Position numbers and translations under genes: made by a program. Under the pieces are notes generated by a model that did no database searches, was not told where the DNA came from, and saw only the letters and a list, made by a program, of their open reading frames with translations. A DNA stretch of 64,000 nt from Allobosea sp. BK604 (lineage in GTDB: Bacteria > Pseudomonadota > Alphaproteobacteria > Rhizobiales > Beijerinckiaceae), in the NCBI RefSeq assembly GCF_004341515.1, contig NZ_SLZF01000014.1, positions 124,001-188,000 on the forward strand, written 5' to 3'. Positions 60,122 through 64,000 of the stretch are shown here, piece by piece (position 1 is the stretch's first letter; each line of letters begins with the position of its first letter).

Positions 60122-61345
60122 ATGCCCTCGCCACAGGTTTTTGCGCTGCTTCTGACCGGAATCATCGCGCAATTCGCCGATAAGCTCGCACTCGACACGA
60201 TCACGCTCGCCGCCACGCAGGCCGGCGCGACGCCCCGTTTCGTCGGGCTCCTGGTCGCCGCGCAATCGGCCGCCTGGCTGCTGGTCTCGCTGCCGGCCGG
60301 CGTGCTGGCCGACCGGATCGCGCCGCGCTCGCTGATTCTCGCCGGCGGCGGCCTGATGGTGGCGGGGTCGCTGGCGGGTACTGTTCTGCTGGCCTCCGGC
60401 CATATCGGCTGGGCGCTGGCGCTCTCGACCTTCGTCGCGGCGACAGGGCCGGTCGTGGTGGCGCTCTCGATCTTCGTGCTGCTGCCGCGCCTCGTGCCGG
60501 TCGCCGAGCTGCCGCGCGCCAATGGCCGGCTCGAACTCGGCCGCGCCTGCCTGAGCCTCGCCTCGCCGCTGATCGCCGGCTGGGCCGTGGCGCGTGGCGC
60601 GGGCTCGCTCGGGCTCGGCATCTGCGCCGCCGCCGGCCTGTTCCTGCTCGTCAATGCCTTGCGCCTGCCGGCCGAGCGCCCCGCCGCGCCGCCGCGCCAG
60701 AAGCTGCACCGCGCCATCGCCGAGGGTGGCGCCTTCGTCATCAGCCATCCCTATCTCAGGCCGATCGCGCTTTGCGCCATTGGCTGGAACCTTGCCTTCT
60801 TCGCCTTCATGGCGCTGTTCGCGCCCTATGCCGCGCGCATCCTGCTGCTCAATCCGGAGACGATCGGTCTGGCCTCCTCGGTCTATGGCGCCGGCCTCGT
60901 CCTCGGCGCGCTCTGCGGGCCGACCCTGATCGCACGGCTGCCGACCGGTGTGCTGCTCGTCTTCGGCCCGGCCTCGTCGCTGCTCGGCGCGGGGCTGCTG
61001 GCGCTCGCTCCTGCCGGGCTCGGCGCCCAGGCCCTGGCCGTCGCCTTCTTCCTGTTCGGCTTCGGCCCGATCCTCTGGTTCATCACCCAGACCAGCCTGC
61101 GCCAGGCGGTGACGCCGCAGGCCCTGCTCGGCCGCGTCAGCGCGACGCTGACCACCGCGATGTATGGCATGCGCCCGCTTGGCGCCCTGGCGGGCGGCCT
61201 CGCCGGCGAATCGCTCGGGCTGCAGGCCGCGATCTGGCTGCCCGTCACGCTTTTCGCGCTCTCGACCCTGGCGATTCTGGCCTCGCCGATGCCGGGTTTG
61301 CAGGCGATGCCGGGAGGAGAACTCACCCCTCAGGCAGCGGAATGA
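60122..61345 (+). CDS. MFS transporter
   Basis: 407 residues with 11-12 TM helices. The loop 2-3 motif is GVLADRIAPRSLI and the TM4-5 region FVLLPRLVPVAELPRANGRL is typical of the EntS/enterobactin-exporter-like (MFS_3) group. GFGPILWFITQTSLRQAVTP is the second-half motif. Substrate unknown. No good ribosome site precedes ATG 60122. Its 3' end overlaps the convergent pirin gene by 23 bases. Confidence 0.88.
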   Translation: MPSPQVFALLLTGIIAQFADKLALDTITLAATQAGATPRFVGLLVAAQSAAWLLVSLPAGVLADRIAPRSLILAGGGLMVAGSLAGTVLLASGHIGWALALSTFVAATGPVVVALSIFVLLPRLVPVAELPRANGRLELGRACLSLASPLIAGWAVARGAGSLGLGICAAAGLFLLVNALRLPAERPAAPPRQKLHRAIAEGGAFVISHPYLRPIALCAIGWNLAFFAFMALFAPYAARILLLNPETIGLASSVYGAGLVLGALCGPTLIARLPTGVLLVFGPASSLLGAGLLALAPAGLGAQALAVAFFLFGFGPILWFITQTSLRQAVTPQALLGRVSATLTTAMYGMRPLGALAGGLAGESLGLQAAIWLPVTLFALSTLAILASPMPGLQAMPGGELTPQAAE

Positions 61346-62243
61346 ACTCGCTCTCGTCGCCGGGCACGGTGTCGAAGCGGCCGGATTTCCACTCGGCCTT
61401 GGCCTGGTCGATGCGCTCCTTCGAGGAGGAGACGAAGTTCCACCAGATATGGCGCGGGCCGTCCATCGGCTCGCCGCCGATCAGCATCAGCCGGCTCTGG
61501 TCGATGGCGAGGATCGAGATCCGATCGCCGGGCTTGAACACCAGGAGTTGCCCGGAGCCGAACTCGTCGCCGGCAATGTCGACCTTGCCCGAGACGATAT
61601 AGATGGCGCGCTCGTCATAGTCGGGATCGAAGGGCAGGATCGAGCCGGGCGAGAGCACGGCCTCGGCATAGAGCGTCTCCCACGGGAATTTCACCGGCGA
61701 GCTCTCGCCATAGGCCGAGCCCATGATCAGGCTGATGCGCTTGCCCTCGCCGACGATGCGCGGCAGCTCCGGCGCGGCGTGGTGGACGAATTCCGGCGCG
61801 ACCTCCTCATGCGTCGTCGGCAAGGCGAGCCAGGTCTGGATGCCGTAGAGCTTCGGCGCCTTCAGCCGCTCCTCCGGCGCCGTGCGCTCGGAATGGACGA
61901 TGCCGCGCCCGGCCGTCATCAGGTTGACCGCGCCGGGCCGGATCGGCAGCGCCGTGCCGAGCGAGTCGCGATGCATGATCTCGCCGTCGAAGAGATAGGT
62001 CACGGTCGAGAGCCCGATATGCGGATGCGGGCGCACGTCGATGCCCTCGCCGAGCAGGAACTCGGCCGGCCCCATCTGGTCGAAGAAGATGAAGGGGCCG
62101 ACCATCTTTCGGCCGATCGAGGGCAGGGCGCGCCTCACCGAGAAGCCGCCGAGGTCGCGGGCACGCGGCACGATCACCTGCTCGATCGCCTGGCAGGACC
62201 GGGCATCGCCCGGGATCGGATCATGGTCTGGCAACTGGGACAT
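61323..62243 (-). CDS. Pirin family protein
   Basis: 306 residues, two cupin domains. The metal site is in HPHIGLSTVTYLFDGEIMHR and RGIVHSERTAPEE. SIGRKMVGPFIFFDQMGPAEF and the C-terminal cupin (DERAIYIVSGKVDIAGDEFG) fit pirin. Bacterial pirins include quercetinases and regulators of enzyme activity; the role here is unknown. AGGAGTG precedes ATG 62241-62243. It is divergent from bioR. Confidence 0.93.
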   Translation of the reverse strand: MSQLPDHDPIPGDARSCQAIEQVIVPRARDLGGFSVRRALPSIGRKMVGPFIFFDQMGPAEFLLGEGIDVRPHPHIGLSTVTYLFDGEIMHRDSLGTALPIRPGAVNLMTAGRGIVHSERTAPEERLKAPKLYGIQTWLALPTTHEEVAPEFVHHAAPELPRIVGEGKRISLIMGSAYGESSPVKFPWETLYAEAVLSPGSILPFDPDYDERAIYIVSGKVDIAGDEFGSGQLLVFKPGDRISILAIDQSRLMLIGGEPMDGPRHIWWNFVSSSKERIDQAKAEWKSGRFDTVPGDESEFIPLPEG

Positions 62244-62360
62244 GGGGCACTCCTGGCAGGATGGCCGGAGCCTGAACGCAAGCGCACGCCCGGGCAAGCC
62301 TCGCCTGTGCCGCAGCCGGTTTCGAGCGGTTCAAATGCTCGACAGCTGAGGTGGCTGAAA

Positions 62361-62370
62361 TTATCTATAA
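62361..62370. promoter_or_regulatory. BioR box before bioR
   Basis: TTATCTATAA, the published BioR operator type (TTATMKATAA). It ends three bases before the bioR start codon, so bound BioR would block initiation: autorepression. Confidence 0.82.
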
Positions 62371-62373
62371 AAT

Positions 62374-63042
62374 ATGGCCAAAGAGAAAACCGATACGCTC
62401 GCGATCCGCATCAGCCGTGTCCTGGCCGAGCGCATCATCTCCGGGGCGCTCGAACCTGGCGCGCGGCTGCGCCAGGACCATGTCGCGGCCGAGTTCGGTG
62501 CGAGCCATGTTCCGGTGCGCGAGGCCTTCCAGCGCCTGGAGGCGCAGGGGCTCGCGATCAGCGAGCCGCGCCGTGGCGTCCGCGTCGCCGCTTTCGACCT
62601 GCGCGAGGTCCGCGAGGTGGCCGAGATGCGGGCCGCGCTGGAGGCGCTGGCGCTGCGCCAGGCCGCGCCGCATCTGACCCGGGCCATTCTCGATCAGGCC
62701 GAGGATGCGACGCGCGCCAGCGAGAAGGCCCGCGATGTCGGCGCCTGGGAGGAGGCGAATCGCCGCTTCCACCGGCTGCTTCTGGCGCCTTGCGCCATGC
62801 CGCGCCTGCTCGCCGCGATCGACGATCTGCACGCGGCCAGCGCCAGATTCCTGTTCTCGGCCTGGCGGGCGGAATGGGAGGCGCCGACCGAGCACGACCA
62901 CCGCGCGATCCTGGCGGCGCTGCGCGAAGGCCAGACCGAGGCGGCGGTCACGATCCTGGCCCGCCATGTCCAGCGCATCGGCCGCCGGCCCGTCACCTCC
63001 GCAACCGGTACCACCCGCGAGGCCTTCGCGATCGTCGGCTAG
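62374..63042 (+). CDS. bioR: GntR family biotin repressor BioR
   Basis: 222 residues. N-terminal winged HTH (RISRVLAERIISGALEPGAR, HVPVREAFQRLEAQGLA). C-terminal FCD domain (AEMRAALEALALRQAAPHLT, WEEANRRFHRLLLAPCAMPR, HRAILAALREG, HVQRIG with metal-ligand histidines). The identity as BioR rests on the context: identical BioR boxes precede this gene and bioY, 170 bases after it. In Alphaproteobacteria BioR replaces BirA as repressor of biotin genes. The box lies where a ribosome site would be, so the mRNA is probably leaderless or poorly led. TAG stop comes from the following family A element. Confidence 0.9.
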   Translation: MAKEKTDTLAIRISRVLAERIISGALEPGARLRQDHVAAEFGASHVPVREAFQRLEAQGLAISEPRRGVRVAAFDLREVREVAEMRAALEALALRQAAPHLTRAILDQAEDATRASEKARDVGAWEEANRRFHRLLLAPCAMPRLLAAIDDLHAASARFLFSAWRAEWEAPTEHDHRAILAALREGQTEAAVTILARHVQRIGRRPVTSATGTTREAFAIVG

Positions 63043-63144
63043 AGTATTTTCGAGCGAAATGGACACCGGTTCGCGTGAAGAAAGTACGTCAAAACAAAGG
63101 GATAGAGCATTTTCGCGATTCGGTGAAACGCGGAAATGCTCTGA
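63040..63144 (+). repeat. Family A element between bioR and bioY
   Basis: TAGAGTATTTTCGAGCGAAA at the left and CGCGGAAATGCTCTGA at the right. The first TAG is the bioR stop codon. Confidence 0.92.
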
Positions 63145-63212
63145 GGGCCGTCTCCGCTTCCTCTTGCAATTCCCGCCATTCTGTGGAGTCGATTGTAGAT
63201 CGCGTGATAGAA

Positions 63213-63222
63213 TTATCTATAA
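63213..63222. promoter_or_regulatory. BioR box before bioY
   Basis: TTATCTATAA, identical to the box before bioR, 18 bases before the bioY start. It would place bioY under BioR repression when biotin is plentiful. Confidence 0.88.
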
Positions 63223-63240
63223 TTTGCGATGGAGATCGAT

Positions 63241-63834
63241 ATGACTGAAATCAGCTATGCTTCGCCCCGTCCGGGATTCAGCCCGCTTGCCCTCGACAGC
63301 CGCTCGCTGCCGGTGCGGCTGGCGGCGGTGCTGCTCGGAACCCTCGTTCTGGCACTGGCCTCGCGGATCAGCGTGCCGATGGTGCCGGTTCCGGTGACCA
63401 TGCAGACCTTGGCTGTGACACTGATCGGCGCCTTCTACGGCTGGCGCCTGGGTGCTCTCACCATCATCGCCTGGTTGATCGAAGGCGCGGCCGGACTGCC
63501 GGTCCTCTCGAACGGCGCCGCCGGTCTGGCGCATTTTGCCGGGCCGACCGGTGGCTATCTCTTCGCCTTCCCCATCGTCGCAGCCATGGTCGGCTGGCTG
63601 GCGGAGCGCGGCTGGAACGGCCGCAACCTGCCATTGGCCTTCGCGGCGATGCTGCTCGGCAATGCGCTCTGCCTGGTGATCGGCGCCGCCTGGCTGGCGA
63701 CTCTGATCGGGTTCGAGCGGGCGCTGCTGGCCGGCGTCGCGCCCTTCCTGCTCGGCGGCCTGCTGAAATCGGCGCTCGGCGCGGCGATCCTCAGGGCCTT
63801 CACGCGTCAGAAGGCGCAGGCTCCGACCGCCTGA
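63241..63834 (+). CDS. bioY: Biotin transporter BioY
   Basis: 197 residues with about six TM helices. The BioY features are ISVPMVPVPVTMQTLAVTLIGAFYG at the first helices, GAAGLPVLSNGAAGL, GPTGGYLFAFPIVA and the C-terminal APFLLGGLLKSALGA. It is the biotin-binding S component of an ECF transporter; BioM and BioN are not in the window, so it acts alone or with remote partners. GGAG precedes ATG 63241; ATG 63229 would add four residues. Controlled by the BioR box at 63213. Confidence 0.95.
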   Translation: MTEISYASPRPGFSPLALDSRSLPVRLAAVLLGTLVLALASRISVPMVPVPVTMQTLAVTLIGAFYGWRLGALTIIAWLIEGAAGLPVLSNGAAGLAHFAGPTGGYLFAFPIVAAMVGWLAERGWNGRNLPLAFAAMLLGNALCLVIGAAWLATLIGFERALLAGVAPFLLGGLLKSALGAAILRAFTRQKAQAPTA

Positions 63835-64000
63835 CAGCCTGCGAGCCCATGCCTGCGAGCCGGCGGGCATAGTGCTCGCCGGCTACCTGCAGGGCTTCCG
63901 CATCGGCCTTGTGCGCGGCGTAGATCAGGAACGGCTCCTGCCAGACCAGCCCGCAGCGATATGCGGTCGCCTCCAGCGGCCGCAGCAATTCGCGCAGCGG
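63800..64000 (-). CDS. C-terminal end of an NAD(P)H-dependent oxidoreductase, flavodoxin-like (partial)
   Basis: Sixty-six residues are visible; the frame runs off the right edge. The segment LRPLEATAYRCGLVWQEPFL followed by IYAAHKADAEALQVAGEHYA resembles the end of the NQO1/KefF-type flavodoxin-fold quinone reductases (LRPLEQTA...CGM..L.P....GAH). The gene overlaps the 3' end of bioY by 35 bases (convergent). Identification is from a short segment only. Confidence 0.5.
   Translation of the reverse strand, partial: PLRELLRPLEATAYRCGLVWQEPFLIYAAHKADAEALQVAGEHYARRLAGMGSQAVRRSEPAPSDA

Noticed and set aside
61164..63248. 694-codon frame on the plus strand spanning pirin and bioR
   Set aside because: Antisense to pirin and out of frame with bioR; no motif.

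Overview
The window is chromosomal DNA from a GC-rich alphaproteobacterium of the order Hyphomicrobiales (Rhizobiales). The genus Bosea is my best guess, but that is an inference from gene content, not a computed placement. Supporting signs are a MucR/Ros regulator, DUF1491, DUF5330 and DUF2336 families, a DUF1214/DUF1254 pair beside PBP1A, pyruvate phosphate dikinase, BioR-type biotin control and a TTAA-N7-TTAA CtrA-type box. I see no phage, insertion sequence, CRISPR array, rRNA or tRNA. This is core or stable-accessory chromosome.

Layout. 1-7.4 kb: the end of a chemoreceptor, sodB, a proline/glutamate-rich membrane protein, oligopeptidase B, mucR, sufE and DUF5330. 7.6-14.3 kb: a membrane histidine kinase behind a CtrA-type box, small envelope proteins, DUF1491, DUF2336, a lipoprotein and DUF1254/DUF1214. 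14.3-21 kb: PBP1A, a YcgN-type cysteine-cluster protein, pyruvate phosphate dikinase and a HAD hydrolase. 21.1-23.8 kb: a cold/translation group (cold-shock protein, DEAD-box helicase, IF-1). 23.9-27.6 kb: nadA-nadB-nadC behind a 19-bp palindrome. 27.6-30.2 kb: a secreted protein, a 2OG-Fe(II) oxygenase and an aldose epimerase. 30.2-31.7 kb: a gene-poor stretch with an orphan terminator and very small ORFs. 31.7-46.3 kb: acyltransferase, cell-wall hydrolase, MFS transporter, AcuI-type reductase, LysR regulator, TsaC/Sua5, acyl-CoA dehydrogenase, methyltransferase, two SDRs, CorA and a DMT exporter. 46.4-50 kb: TRAP permeases and an outer-membrane protein. 50-57 kb: cysteine synthase, a TrmA/RlmD-type methyltransferase, an FAD oxidoreductase, gamma-glutamyltransferase and YedK/HMCES. 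57.2-64 kb: tlyA, dxs, MFS transporter, pirin, bioR, bioY and the end of a flavodoxin-like oxidoreductase.

The most distinctive feature is a family of about 104-bp intergenic elements (family A) whose two ends are inverted copies of TAGAGCATTT. About ten copies or remnants are present. In five cases the terminal TAG of the element is the stop codon of the neighbouring gene. In one case the element end supplies the first base of a start codon, and one truncated copy lies inside the start of a lipoprotein gene. Two further repeat families (B and C) also occupy gene ends.

Regulatory readings supported by the sequence: two identical TTATCTATAA boxes precede a GntR regulator and bioY, which is the BioR circuit. 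A 19-bp palindrome precedes nadABC. A perfect CtrA-type box precedes the histidine kinase. A long leader precedes the cold-shock gene. Many reading frames antisense to real genes are open because of the GC-rich codon usage and were discarded.
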